A stretch of 64,000 nucleotides of DNA from Planctomycetota bacterium (GTDB taxonomy: Bacteria; Planctomycetota; UBA1135), in contig PAHY01000003.1 in NCBI GenBank assembly GCA_002705055.1, positions 27,889 through 91,888 of the forward strand, in the 5' to 3' direction. The notes under the pieces were generated by a model, which saw nothing but the letters and a program-made list of their open reading frames with translations, searched no databases and had not been told where the DNA came from. Below are positions 17,651-25,810 of the stretch, in pieces (positions within the stretch are counted from its first letter, which is position 1; each line of letters opens with the position of its first letter). Both the position numbers and the translations under genes were made by a program.

Positions 17651-18472
17651 CTAGCGGCGCGGCGCCGCGCTTACTGCGGCAGAGAGGACTTCTGCGGCAC
17701 GGCCGCCATGCGCGGCGGCAGTATCCAAGACCTCGCCGTGACTCGGGCGGCTGCCCGATAGTCCGGCCCCAAGGTTGGTGACCATCGAGAGGGCCAGGAC
17801 CGGCACCCCCACCGCGCGCGCGGCGATCGCCTCGGGAATCGTGCTCATGCCCACGAGGTCGGCTCCAAGTCGCGCCAGCATCGTGATTTCCGCAGGGGTC
17901 TCGTAGTTCGGGCCCGGCAAGCCGGCGTAGACCCCCGCCTCCACGTCCGGGCATTGCTGGCGCAGCGCCTCCCGCCAGGTGGGCTCGTAGAGATCCACGA
18001 GATCGACGAACTCCACCTTCCCTTCCGGGGTCTGATCGCCGCGCAGCGGGCTGGGGATGCCGAAGTTGATGTGGTCGCGCAGCGCGACCAGAGAGCCGGG
18101 CGGAAGGTCTTCGCGCAGGCTTCCGGCCGCGTTGAGCAGCAGCAGCGATCCCGTCCCCCACTGCGCCAGCGCGCGGACACCCCGTACCAGGTCGGCTGCG
18201 GGATATCCCTCGTAGCTGTGAATCCGGCCCCCGCATAGCAGGGTCCGCCGGCCGGCCAGCTGGCCGAGCGTCAGCTCCGCCCCGTGGCCGGCGACTCGCG
18301 GGCTGGGCCAGCCGGGCAGATCGGCGCAGTCCACCCGCTGGGCCTCATCCAGCAGCCCAGCCGCCCGCTCTTTCCAGCCCGAGCCCAAAACCACTGCAAC
18401 CTCCGGCGCCTCTCCGAAGGTCTCATGAAGAGCCGCCGCCAAGGCATCGATTTTTGTCTGCTCGGTGCTCAC
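17651..18472 (-). CDS. Purine nucleoside phosphorylase
   Basis: A trimeric-type purine nucleoside phosphorylase of 273 residues. Motifs: VVLGSGW at the phosphate site, GHGAELTLGQLAG, GGRIHSYEGY, LLLLNAAGSL, LPGPNYETPAEITMLARLGADLVGMSTIPEAIAA and LSMVTNLGAG. It converts purine nucleosides and phosphate to base and ribose-1-phosphate. The GTG at 18472 is preferred to an upstream start because TATCCT lies 6 nt before it and the upstream residues are unconserved-looking. The NupC-type transporter 1 kb away supports nucleoside salvage. Confidence 0.93.
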   Translation of the reverse strand: MSTEQTKIDALAAALHETFGEAPEVAVVLGSGWKERAAGLLDEAQRVDCADLPGWPSPRVAGHGAELTLGQLAGRRTLLCGGRIHSYEGYPAADLVRGVRALAQWGTGSLLLLNAAGSLREDLPPGSLVALRDHINFGIPSPLRGDQTPEGKVEFVDLVDLYEPTWREALRQQCPDVEAGVYAGLPGPNYETPAEITMLARLGADLVGMSTIPEAIAARAVGVPVLALSMVTNLGAGLSGSRPSHGEVLDTAAAHGGRAAEVLSAAVSAAPRR

Positions 18473-18478
18473 TGCACC

Positions 18479-18484
18479 AGGATA
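18479..18484 (-). promoter_or_regulatory. Putative -10 element TATCCT
   Basis: Ends 6 nt before the GTG at 18472; predicts a leaderless mRNA starting with GUG. Confidence 0.5.
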
Positions 18485-18523
18485 CGCCCGCCGGCGCCGC
18501 GCCCACGACCCAAGCAAGCCCTG

Positions 18524-19366
18524 ATGTCACGCATCCTCCTCTTCCTGGCCACCCTGTGCCTCCTCCCCTCCTGCGTCTTTGTCCTCAACGACATGGAGCG
18601 CGCCTACGAGACCCGGGATTTCCAGTTCGATGGCGCCGGCATCCGCCTGGTCGAGATCGACAGCTACAACGGGCGCGTCACCCTCGATCACAACAGCACC
18701 GGCGACGGCTCGGTCACCTGCACGGCGCGCTTCTACGCCAGCGGCAAATCCGAGACGATCGCCCAGGATCGTCTCGCCGAAATGACCGTCGAGGCTGAGC
18801 GCGACGGGGATGTGCTGCGCATCAAGGTCCCGCCTCACTCAGAGCTCGGCACCAACAACGCCGGCGCGCGCCTCGACCTGGAGCTTCCTGAAGGAGTCCT
18901 GATCGACCTCCGCACCTCGAACGGCTCGGTCGAAATGGATGCCGCGTTCCATCAGCCGGTGATCCGCAGTTCGAATGGCAGCATCCTGGTGCGCGCACTC
19001 TCTGGCCCGATCAAGGTCCGCACCTCGAACGGGCGCATCGACATTCACGACTGGGCCGCCCCGGGCAAGGTCGAGGCGAAGACCTCGAACGGCGGAATCG
19101 ACTACCTCGGCGCGTCGATGGACTTCGAGCTGGTGACTTCAAACGGCCCGGTCCACGTCGAACTCCCGGCCGACTGGAACGGCAAGGGCTATGTCCACTC
19201 TTCCAACGGCTCGGTGCACATCAAGAGTGACGGCCGCTTGCAGGCCGACTTGCGCGCCAGCACCTTCAACGGCAAGGTGACCATCGACGGGCCGTCGATG
19301 GAAGGCGAAGGTGTCCTGACGGTCGAGACCTCGAACGGTCCCGTGCGCGTCAGCCACGGCGGCTAG
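18524..19366 (+). CDS. DUF4097-like lipoprotein with SNG-repeat beta-solenoid
   Basis: A 280-residue lipoprotein with signal MSRILLFLATLCLLPSC and Cys14 as the lipidated residue of the lipobox. The body contains about nine strands each opened by (T/S)xNG followed by a hydrophobic pair (TSNGSVEMD, SSNGSILVR, TSNGRIDIH, TSNGGIDYL, TSNGPVHVE, SSNGSVHIK, FNGKVTID, TSNGPVRVS), spaced about 18-22 residues apart. This is the signature of DUF4097-like right-handed beta-solenoids. The function of the family is unknown. The stop shares CTAG with the convergent transporter gene. Confidence 0.85.
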   Translation: MSRILLFLATLCLLPSCVFVLNDMERAYETRDFQFDGAGIRLVEIDSYNGRVTLDHNSTGDGSVTCTARFYASGKSETIAQDRLAEMTVEAERDGDVLRIKVPPHSELGTNNAGARLDLELPEGVLIDLRTSNGSVEMDAAFHQPVIRSSNGSILVRALSGPIKVRTSNGRIDIHDWAAPGKVEAKTSNGGIDYLGASMDFELVTSNGPVHVELPADWNGKGYVHSSNGSVHIKSDGRLQADLRASTFNGKVTIDGPSMEGEGVLTVETSNGPVRVSHGG

Positions 19367-20586
19367 CCCAGGAACATGGCCGCCGTCGCCGCGGTGAGGA
19401 AACTCGCGCAGGCGCCGGCGGCCATCGCGCGCAGACCCAGCCGGGTAATCTCCGGGCGCCGCTCCGGGGCCATCCCGCCCAGCCCGCCAATCTGGATGGC
19501 GATCGAGCTGAAGTTGGCGAAGCCGCACAGGGCATAAGCGGCGATCCGTCGGGACCGCTCGCTGAGCGCATCGAGCTCGTCACCCATGAGCTGCCCGTAG
19601 GCGATGTACTCGTTCACCGCCACCTTGACGCCAAGCAGCGTGCCGACCTGCTTCGCTTCCCCGGCCGGCACGCCCAGCAGCCAGGCCAGCGGAGCGAACA
19701 GCACGCCGAAGATGCTCTCCAGGCTGGTGCCTGGCGCGATCCAACCCAAGAGCGCATTGATGACGGCCAGCAGCGCAAGGAAGGCCACCAGCATCGCGAC
19801 GATATTGAGCGCCAGTCGCATGCCATCGCTGGCGCCGGTCGCTGCCGCGTCGACTAGGTTGGCGTACTCGGACTTGGGCTGAGAAACATCGCGACCCAGG
19901 GTCTGCGGCTGTTCGGTCTCGGGGAAGACCAGCTTCGCAAAACCAAGTCCGACCGGAGCGGACATCACCGTCGCAGCCAGCAGGTGTCCGGCGATCTCCG
20001 GATCTTTGTCCTGCAGCATGCCGACGTAGAGGGCGAAGACCCCGCCCGCCACGGTCGCGAAACCCACCGTCATGACCGCGCCGATCTCACTGCGGGTCAT
20101 CGTGGGCAGGTAGGGCTTCACCAGCAGCGGCGCTTCGGTTTGGCCGACGAAGATGTTCGCGGCGGCGCTGGTGGACTCAGCTCCGCTGGTGCGCATGAGC
20201 TTGGCCATGGCCCGCGCCATGCCACCCACCACCAGCCGCACCACCCCAAGGTGATGCAGGATCGCAAACAGCGAGGAAAAGAAGACGACGGTGACGAGGA
20301 TCAGCAAGCCCAGCAGCGGCGCGCCGCCGTCCAGGCCCAGGCCATGCGGACCGACCACATCCTTCGCACCCTGTTTCGCCAGATCGATCAGATTGCGGAA
20401 TAGCGTCTGGGCTGCGTCGAAGAACCGCGGCCCGACCGGCGTGCGCAGAATCACCAGCGCCAGGGCCCACTGCAAGGCCAGGCCGACGAGCACCGGACGC
20501 CAACGGACGGCGCGGCGATCCACGGACATCAGCCAGCCGAGGCCCAGCAGAGCCACGATGCCGAGGACGGGTTGCAGCGCCGCCAT
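19363..20586 (-). CDS. Concentrative nucleoside transporter (NupC/CNT family)
   Basis: A 407-residue polytopic membrane protein of the CNT family, which imports nucleosides with H+ or Na+. It shows the gate region RTSGAESTSAAANIFVGQTEAPLLVKPYLPTMTRSEI, the KVAVNEYIAYGQL segment and the terminal ALCGFANFSSIAIQIGGLGGMAPERR, all characteristic. It is predicted to be leaderless (TAGGCT 6 nt before the ATG). Functionally it pairs with the purine nucleoside phosphorylase at 17651-18472, although the two are separate transcription units. Confidence 0.95.
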   Translation of the reverse strand: MAALQPVLGIVALLGLGWLMSVDRRAVRWRPVLVGLALQWALALVILRTPVGPRFFDAAQTLFRNLIDLAKQGAKDVVGPHGLGLDGGAPLLGLLILVTVVFFSSLFAILHHLGVVRLVVGGMARAMAKLMRTSGAESTSAAANIFVGQTEAPLLVKPYLPTMTRSEIGAVMTVGFATVAGGVFALYVGMLQDKDPEIAGHLLAATVMSAPVGLGFAKLVFPETEQPQTLGRDVSQPKSEYANLVDAAATGASDGMRLALNIVAMLVAFLALLAVINALLGWIAPGTSLESIFGVLFAPLAWLLGVPAGEAKQVGTLLGVKVAVNEYIAYGQLMGDELDALSERSRRIAAYALCGFANFSSIAIQIGGLGGMAPERRPEITRLGLRAMAAGACASFLTAATAAMFLG

Positions 20587-20590
20587 GAGC

Positions 20591-21154
20591 TCAGCCTAGC
20601 GGCCCGCTGCGCCGGGCGGCGACCTGCCGCCACTGCGCCAGCTTGCCGGCAAAATCGAGGCTGGCCATCGCCGGGCTGGTCGACGGCAAGGTGGTCGTCG
20701 GTAGGTCGATCCTGGCCGCGAAGTAGCGGCGCCAGCTCTGCTCCGCCTTGCGGCCGTTCAGAAAGACATGGCGAACGCCGCTCGCTTCCTGGAGCAGCTC
20801 ATCGATCCGATTCGGCACCTCGCTGGCCCGTTCGATCGAGCTGTCGAGCGAACCCGGACGAACGCAGGATTGCAGCACATCCCAGACCGCGACCCGCGCC
20901 TCCTGCAGCGCCTGCACACGCTTGCTGTAGGGCGCCTGGGCATCCAGGCCAAACAGCTCGGCCATCAGGGGCCAGAAGGCGTTGCGCGGATGTCCGTAGT
21001 ACTGCCCCTGCTCCAGCGAAGCGACGCTCGGCATCGAGCCCAGGATCAGCACCTGGGCATCGGCTCGGTAGATCGGCGGGAAGCTCTCGACGCGCAAGGC
21101 GCTGGATCTACTCTTCTTGGGGCGAATCGCCGCCGGCTGCTTCGCCTTCGCCAA
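20591..21154 (-). CDS. Hypoxanthine-DNA glycosylase (UDG family 6)
   Basis: A 187-residue uracil-DNA-glycosylase superfamily member. LILGSMPSVASLEQGQYYGHPRNAFW (about residues 36-61) is the diagnostic block of the family 6 deaminated-adenine glycosylases, and LPSTSPAMA near residue 160 is the second active-site motif. The enzyme excises hypoxanthine from DNA in base excision repair. Its start overlaps the VOC gene by 47 bases in another frame; the conserved region begins about residue 22, so a later non-ATG start is possible. Confidence 0.9.
   Translation of the reverse strand: MAKAKQPAAIRPKKSRSSALRVESFPPIYRADAQVLILGSMPSVASLEQGQYYGHPRNAFWPLMAELFGLDAQAPYSKRVQALQEARVAVWDVLQSCVRPGSLDSSIERASEVPNRIDELLQEASGVRHVFLNGRKAEQSWRRYFAARIDLPTTTLPSTSPAMASLDFAGKLAQWRQVAARRSGPLG
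20593..20598 (-). promoter_or_regulatory. Putative -10 element TAGGCT
   Basis: Ends 6 nt before the ATG at 20586. It lies inside the last codons of the glycosylase gene read in the same direction, giving the transporter its own start site. Confidence 0.45.
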
Positions 21155-21551
21155 ACGAGGCGAGCATCAACGTGGCTCCATCCGGCGTACGCACGCCGAT
21201 CTCGTCGGCCCCGTAGAAGGTCTGACGGCGCGGGACCAGAACCTCGCAGCCTTCAATCTTGCTGAGCCAGGGATCGAGCGGCCCATCCACTTCGACGAAC
21301 AAGCCGATGCCGTCCATCGCCGGCACGTCGTCGCCGATCAGATCCGGCACATCGAGCCGCACCGAGTCGAGGCTCTGCAGCATCATCTCGACGGCCCCGT
21401 ATTGGAGCATGGCAAAACCCAAGGGGCCGTCGGGCGGGCCTTGCGGGTCGACCGGCACCGTGCCCTTGAGCTCGAAGCCCAGTTGCTCGTGCCAGAACGC
21501 AAGAGAGGCCGGGAGATCCGACACCATCAGGACGGGCGTGAGTCGCTTCAT
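21108..21551 (-). CDS. VOC/glyoxalase-fold protein
   Basis: A 147-residue vicinal-oxygen-chelate protein. MKRLTPVLMVSDLPASLAFWHEQLGFEL is the typical first beta-alpha-beta-beta unit, and the second half ends DEIGVRTPDGATLMLASFGE. The metal-ligand pattern cannot be assigned safely, so it may be a lyase, dioxygenase or binding protein. The Glu/Gly/Ser-rich tail overlaps the glycosylase gene. Confidence 0.85.
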   Translation of the reverse strand: MKRLTPVLMVSDLPASLAFWHEQLGFELKGTVPVDPQGPPDGPLGFAMLQYGAVEMMLQSLDSVRLDVPDLIGDDVPAMDGIGLFVEVDGPLDPWLSKIEGCEVLVPRRQTFYGADEIGVRTPDGATLMLASFGEGEAAGGDSPQEE

Positions 21552-21560
21552 GGACTCTCG

Positions 21561-21566
21561 AGTCTA
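21561..21566 (-). promoter_or_regulatory. Putative -10 element TAGACT
   Basis: Ends 9 nt before the ATG at 21551; the leader would be two or three nucleotides at most. Confidence 0.4.
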
Positions 21567-22490
21567 GCTCGATCGCGAGCCCCGAGAACGCGGGCCTTCG
21601 ATCCCGGCCCGGCGCACCCAACCGCGGACGAGCCAGGACAGGAAATCGACTCCGAGGACCAGGAGCGCGCCCAAGGCGATCAGCACCAGCATCTCGTCGT
21701 AACGGTCGCGCGCGTTGGCATCGCGGATCCAGTAGCCCAGCGATACCACGCCCAGCATGCCGAGCACCGTCGCTTCGCGGACGCAGGTCTCGTAGCGATA
21801 GAACCAGAACAGCAGGAAGCGGCCGAAGGCCTGCGGGAACAGGAAACTGAGCGCGGTCTGGGCCCGCGTCGCCCCGAGCTGCCGCAGCGCCTGCCCCGGG
21901 CGCGGCGGCAGATTTTCCGCGACGTCGGAGCCGAGGCGCGCCACGATCCCGGCGTTGTGAATGGCAAGCGCCAGCACTGCCGGCCAGGCCGAGGGCCCCA
22001 GCACCGCCAGCAGCAGAAAGGCCCAGATGTACTCCGGGACCGCGCGCAGCAGCACGTTGAAGCTGCGCACCGCGGTCGTGAGCGCGCGCCATCCGCGGCC
22101 GCGTTCGGGCCGCAGATAGGGATCCTGTGCCATCAGGGTGCGGCTGCCAAGCGGCGTCGCCAGCAGCGCATACAGACCGGCCAGGGTCATGGCCAGCCAG
22201 GAGATCCAGAAGGTCGCGAGTAGACCTTCCCGTCCCCGCGATTCCCAGATCTCGCCGAACCACGCGGCGACGCTCTGCGTCGGATTCTCCTGACGCATCG
22301 GAGCCGGCAGAGCTTCCTCGGTGAGGAAGCGCTCGAGGTTATCGGCGCGACGCGCGGTGAACAGCTCGCCGATGGCGATCTCGCCGGTGAACCAGACCCC
22401 CACCGCCAGCAAGGCCAGCGCGGCGACGCTCCAGCGCAGGAAGCGGCTGCGCGGACGGTCGCGGTAGAGCTGGGCAAGGCGCTCGTTCAT
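21564..22490 (-). CDS. phnE: Phosphonate-type ABC transporter permease (second PhnE)
   Basis: A 308-residue inner-membrane permease with about six transmembrane segments and the cytoplasmic coupling helix NLPPRPGQALRQLGATRAQTALSFLFPQA, the EAA-like loop that docks on the ATPase. The ATG at 22490 overlaps the stop of the first permease by 4 bases, which fixes the start. An N-terminal extracytoplasmic insert (about residues 45-100) is long for the family. Together with the other permease it would form a heterodimeric channel. Confidence 0.9.
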   Translation of the reverse strand: MNERLAQLYRDRPRSRFLRWSVAALALLAVGVWFTGEIAIGELFTARRADNLERFLTEEALPAPMRQENPTQSVAAWFGEIWESRGREGLLATFWISWLAMTLAGLYALLATPLGSRTLMAQDPYLRPERGRGWRALTTAVRSFNVLLRAVPEYIWAFLLLAVLGPSAWPAVLALAIHNAGIVARLGSDVAENLPPRPGQALRQLGATRAQTALSFLFPQAFGRFLLFWFYRYETCVREATVLGMLGVVSLGYWIRDANARDRYDEMLVLIALGALLVLGVDFLSWLVRGWVRRAGIEGPRSRGSRSS

Positions 22491-23275
22491 GCGACGAACC
22501 TCCGGCGCAGGGCGCTGCTCCAGGCCTCGAGCAGAATCACGAGAATGACCAGCAGGTAGAGCCAGGTCCAGACCTCGTGGAAGTGCAGGTTCTCGAAGGA
22601 GAGGCGCAGGTAGTAGCCGATCGTCGGATAGCCGAAGAAACCCAGCACGGCCGCGCTGCGCAAGGCGCATTCAAAGCGATAGAAGGCGTACGCTGCCATA
22701 TCCGGGGCGGCGCGCGGCAGCAGACCCGCAAAGAAGGCCTGCATCCTGGTGCCGCCCGCGAGGTGCAGCGCCCGATAGGGGCTCTGCGGAGCCTCGTCGA
22801 GCATCTCGCTGAAGATCTTGGCGAGGGTCCCGGCGTAGGGAATCGTTAAGGCCAGCACCGCGCCTGCGGTGTTCAGGCCGACCGCCGCCAGAAAGACCAC
22901 CGCCCAGAGCAGCTCATGCACCGAACGCATGAGGGCGATCAGGACTCGAGACGGAACACGCAGCCAGGTCGGGGCGAGCGAGGAAGCCATGAGCCCGAGC
23001 GGCGAGCCGATCAGCAGCGACAGCCCCAGCGCCGCCGCGGCAAAGACGATGGTGCGCCAGGCGGCATCAAGGAGCTGGTCCGTGAAGGGCAGCCAATCGC
23101 GCGGCACGTTGGGAGTCTCGTAGTCGAGCGCCGGCTGCCAGGCCGCCGACATGAACTCGCCGAGGATCTCCCAGCCTCCGCTCGTCGGCAGCAGCCCTCC
23201 CCAGTGAAGGTCCAGCGCCAGAAAGGCGAGCATGCCCACCAGGAGCATGGCCAGGAGGACGAGGCCCTGCCTCAT
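22487..23275 (-). CDS. phnE: Phosphonate-type ABC transporter permease (first PhnE)
   Basis: A 262-residue permease with the PhnE fold: several transmembrane helices and the EAA-like loop EMLDEAPQSPYRALHLAGGTRMQAFFAGLLPRAAPDMAAY. It overlaps the ATPase gene upstream and the second permease downstream by 4 bases each, so the three are translationally coupled. It is one half of the membrane channel for the PhnD-bound substrate. Confidence 0.92.
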   Translation of the reverse strand: MRQGLVLLAMLLVGMLAFLALDLHWGGLLPTSGGWEILGEFMSAAWQPALDYETPNVPRDWLPFTDQLLDAAWRTIVFAAAALGLSLLIGSPLGLMASSLAPTWLRVPSRVLIALMRSVHELLWAVVFLAAVGLNTAGAVLALTIPYAGTLAKIFSEMLDEAPQSPYRALHLAGGTRMQAFFAGLLPRAAPDMAAYAFYRFECALRSAAVLGFFGYPTIGYYLRLSFENLHFHEVWTWLYLLVILVILLEAWSSALRRRFVA

Positions 23276-24039
23276 GTCTGGGGCAAGGCGTAGAGAGCGT
23301 CGAGCTGCTCGTCCTGCAGCTCGGCCGAGGGCAGATCGAAGACCAGGTGCCCCTCGCGCAGCCCGACGATGCGGGCAAAGAGATCCCGTGCCAGGTCGGC
23401 ATCGTGCAGGCTGACGACCAGGGGCAGGCCGCGCTCGGCCGCCACCTCATGCATCAGTTCGAGCAGCGCGCGGGCGCGGGCCGGATCCACCGACGAGACG
23501 GGTTCATCCGCCAGCAGCACCCGCGGGTGCTGAAAGAGCGCGCGGGCCAGGGCCACCCGTTGCTGCTGCCCGCCCGACAGGGTGTCGACGCGCTGGAACA
23601 GCTTGTCGCCCATGCCGAGACGGTCGAGAAGAGTGAGGACCTCCTCCTGCAAAGCCGTACTGGGTCGGACCAGATCCCGCAGCGCTCCCCAGAAGCCACG
23701 CCGAGCGAAGCCTCCGGAGGCGACGTTCTGAATCACCCGCAGATTCGGGACCAGCGCATAGTCCTGGTGGACAAAGCCCACTTCAGATCGCAGCGCGCGC
23801 AGCCCGGCCCGACTGGAGGCGGCCGCCGCGAAGCTGCGCCCGTCGATGCGCACCTCGCCCTGATCGGGGAAGAGAGCCCCGCCGAGCAGGCGCAACAGCG
23901 TGGTCTTGCCGGCCCCGCTGGGCCCGACAAAGGCAACCGACTGACCGGCTTCGATCTGCAGCGAAACCCCATGCAAGACCGGATTCCCCCCGAGTGCCAC
24001 GGACACTCGGTCGACTTCGAAGCGTGCGGAGGCCGCCAT
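23272..24039 (-). CDS. phnC: Phosphonate-type ABC transporter ATPase
   Basis: A 255-residue ABC ATPase with Walker A GPSGAGKTT (about residues 39-47), Q-loop, signature LSGGQQQRVALARALFQHP, Walker B VLLADEPVSSVDP and the H-loop SLHD. The gene order ATPase-permease-permease after a PhnD-like binding protein supports a phosphonate/phosphite importer. It follows phnD by 49 bases holding a long hairpin. Confidence 0.93.
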   Translation of the reverse strand: MAASARFEVDRVSVALGGNPVLHGVSLQIEAGQSVAFVGPSGAGKTTLLRLLGGALFPDQGEVRIDGRSFAAAASSRAGLRALRSEVGFVHQDYALVPNLRVIQNVASGGFARRGFWGALRDLVRPSTALQEEVLTLLDRLGMGDKLFQRVDTLSGGQQQRVALARALFQHPRVLLADEPVSSVDPARARALLELMHEVAAERGLPLVVSLHDADLARDLFARIVGLREGHLVFDLPSAELQDEQLDALYALPQT

Positions 24040-24040
24040 T

Positions 24041-24082
24041 CAAGAAGGCGCCGCCGGCAACAGCCGACGGCGCCCATTCTTG
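24041..24082 (-). promoter_or_regulatory. Intercistronic hairpin between phnD and phnC
   Basis: An imperfect stem of about 18 pairs: outer 6 bp (24041-24046 with 24077-24082) and inner 12 with one mismatch (24047-24058 with 24063-24074), separated by a 2-nt bulge. There is no T-run, so it is more likely an mRNA-stabilising or partial-termination element that raises binding protein over transporter than a full terminator. Confidence 0.6.
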
Positions 24083-24088
24083 ATCGAT

Positions 24089-24973
24089 CTAGTCGAGGAA
24101 GCCGAGCTCGGTGGCCAGCTCGACCACGGGCTCGAAGTCGCTGTTCTGCGCAGCGATCAGACCTTCTGAGCGATTGACGGCATCGAGCAGCTCGGGGGCG
24201 GACATCTCGATGAGGGCCTTCTGCAGCCGCTCCATGGTGCCAGCGCCGAACATTTCGTTGACTGCCGGGTGGGCGGTCCAGTTGTAGTCCGGGTAGGTCG
24301 GGGTGGTCCAGACGATGCGGCAGACCTCGGGGTCAATTTCGCCTTCTTTGACGAGGCGATCGTAGGCCTTGTAGCTGAGCACCCCGGCGTCGAAGGTGCC
24401 CGCCTGCACGAGCATGGCCGTTTGATCGTGGCCGCCCGAATGCTGCATGGGGCTGCCGAAGAAATCTGCGGGCGACTTGCCGGTGGCCTGACGGATGAAG
24501 TGCTCCGGCATCAGGCGACCCGAGGTGGAACGCTCGGAGCCAAAGGTGAACTTCTTGTCGGCGATGGCCATGGGGAAGTCCTCGCCCGGCTCGATGCCCG
24601 AATCCTTGTGCGCGATGAAGTAGCTCTTGTAGGCCGGATCGACCTTGCCCTGCGCGATGGCGTTGGCGCCTTCGACGGCAGCGCGTGCCTGCACACCGGT
24701 GAGACCGCCGAACCAGGCCAGCTGAATGTCGCCGTTCTTGAATGCCTGCACCGAAGCGCCGTAGCTGCTGGATGGGACGTACTGCACCTCGATACCGAGC
24801 TGCTCCGAGAGATAGTCTGCGACCTTGTCGAACTTCTGCTGAAGCTCGGTCGAGTTTTCGTCGGGGATGGCAGAGAAACGCAGCACCTGGCTGCTGGATG
24901 CCTCGGTTGCCGTGTCGCCGCAGGCGGTCGCCGCGAGCAGTGGCAGGATGAGGAGAGGGCATGGGATGCGCAT
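24089..24973 (-). CDS. phnD: PhnD-family phosphonate/phosphite-binding lipoprotein
   Basis: A 294-residue substrate-binding protein with lipoprotein signal ending LLAATAC. It contains typical PhnD blocks: FSAIPDENSTELQQKFDKVADYLSEQLGIEVQYVPSSSYGASVQAFKNGDIQLAWFGGLTGVQA, FTFGSERSTSGRLMP and GGHDQTAMLVQAGTFDAGVLSY. It should bind phosphonate, phosphite or a related small oxyanion outside the inner membrane. No C-P lyase or phosphite dehydrogenase gene is nearby, so the ligand is unknown. TATCCT stands 6 nt before its ATG although the kinase gene ends only 12 bases upstream. Confidence 0.92.
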   Translation of the reverse strand: MRIPCPLLILPLLAATACGDTATEASSSQVLRFSAIPDENSTELQQKFDKVADYLSEQLGIEVQYVPSSSYGASVQAFKNGDIQLAWFGGLTGVQARAAVEGANAIAQGKVDPAYKSYFIAHKDSGIEPGEDFPMAIADKKFTFGSERSTSGRLMPEHFIRQATGKSPADFFGSPMQHSGGHDQTAMLVQAGTFDAGVLSYKAYDRLVKEGEIDPEVCRIVWTTPTYPDYNWTAHPAVNEMFGAGTMERLQKALIEMSAPELLDAVNRSEGLIAAQNSDFEPVVELATELGFLD

Positions 24974-24979
24974 CGGCGC

Positions 24980-24985
24980 AGGATA
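24980..24985 (-). promoter_or_regulatory. Putative -10 element TATCCT
   Basis: Ends 6 nt before the phnD ATG at 24973 and lies directly after the kinase stop codon. It would give phnD its own leaderless transcript. Confidence 0.5.
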
Positions 24986-25810
24986 TCAGTCGCCCAGAAT
25001 GCGGCTGGCCGAGCGGCCCTGCATTCCAGCCCGGACCGCCGCCAACAAATCTGTCACACGGGGGTGGTGGGCGAGAATCGCCCGCGCCTTGCTGCCGCGG
25101 ATGATGGATCGGACCCAGGCCGGGTGGCTGGCGTAGGCCGGCGCCCCACCCAACATCCAGGAAAAGAGCCGGACGGCCTCCACGAGGTCGTTTTCCTGGA
25201 GGGCGACCCGGGCACCCACCTGGGGCATGGGGTCGATGAAGTGGGCCCGCTGCCCCCGCCCACAGCGGGCGAGCAGGACATTGCCTTCGTGAAGATCGCC
25301 GTGGTAGGCACCACGACCATGCAGCCGGACCAGCTCGCGCAGGATGGCCTGGAAGGCCTTGGCCGCCTCGCGGAGCGGCAGCCGACCGCTGGGCCGCCGG
25401 GCCAGGATGGCGTGCAGGCTTTCGCCCGGCTGATACGGGAGCAGGACGGCCTGCCAGGCATCCTGCCGATGGACCAACTGGATCGACACCGAACTGGAAC
25501 CCGTCGAAGCCTGGACCCGGCGCAGGTGCCGCAGACGCTGCTGAAGATCCGAGCGCGAAGCGAAGGCGCGTTGCCGAAACAGCTTGAGCACGCAGGCGCG
25601 CCGCGCGGGATCGCGGACCCGGTACACCGCCCCTTCCCAGCCGGAACCCAGACAGGACTCGACCCGAAATGCGCCCACACGCCCCCCCGGAAGAAACCGG
25701 GGCAGGCTGCCGGGAGGCCGCGCACGCCTTGCGGCCAGCGCCTGAGTCGACACAGAGACTCGCTTCACACTCGGTAGACGTGTCGCCACGCCAGAGGTGA
25801 CATGCGTCAA
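24986..25810 (-). CDS. Protein-kinase-fold protein
   Basis: A 274-residue protein with a single eukaryotic-like kinase domain. It has a glycine-rich loop CLGSGWEGAVYRV (about residues 53-65), the ATP Lys in CVLKLF, the catalytic loop HGRGAYHGDLHEGNVLL and, where DFG is expected, FIDP with the metal Asp conserved. The HGDLHxxN loop is closer to atypical kinases (RIO/aminoglycoside-kinase/UbiB-like) than to Ser/Thr kinases. It is coupled to the dCTPase-like gene by a 4-base overlap. The target is unknown. Confidence 0.78.
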   Translation of the reverse strand: MTHVTSGVATRLPSVKRVSVSTQALAARRARPPGSLPRFLPGGRVGAFRVESCLGSGWEGAVYRVRDPARRACVLKLFRQRAFASRSDLQQRLRHLRRVQASTGSSSVSIQLVHRQDAWQAVLLPYQPGESLHAILARRPSGRLPLREAAKAFQAILRELVRLHGRGAYHGDLHEGNVLLARCGRGQRAHFIDPMPQVGARVALQENDLVEAVRLFSWMLGGAPAYASHPAWVRSIIRGSKARAILAHHPRVTDLLAAVRAGMQGRSASRILGD

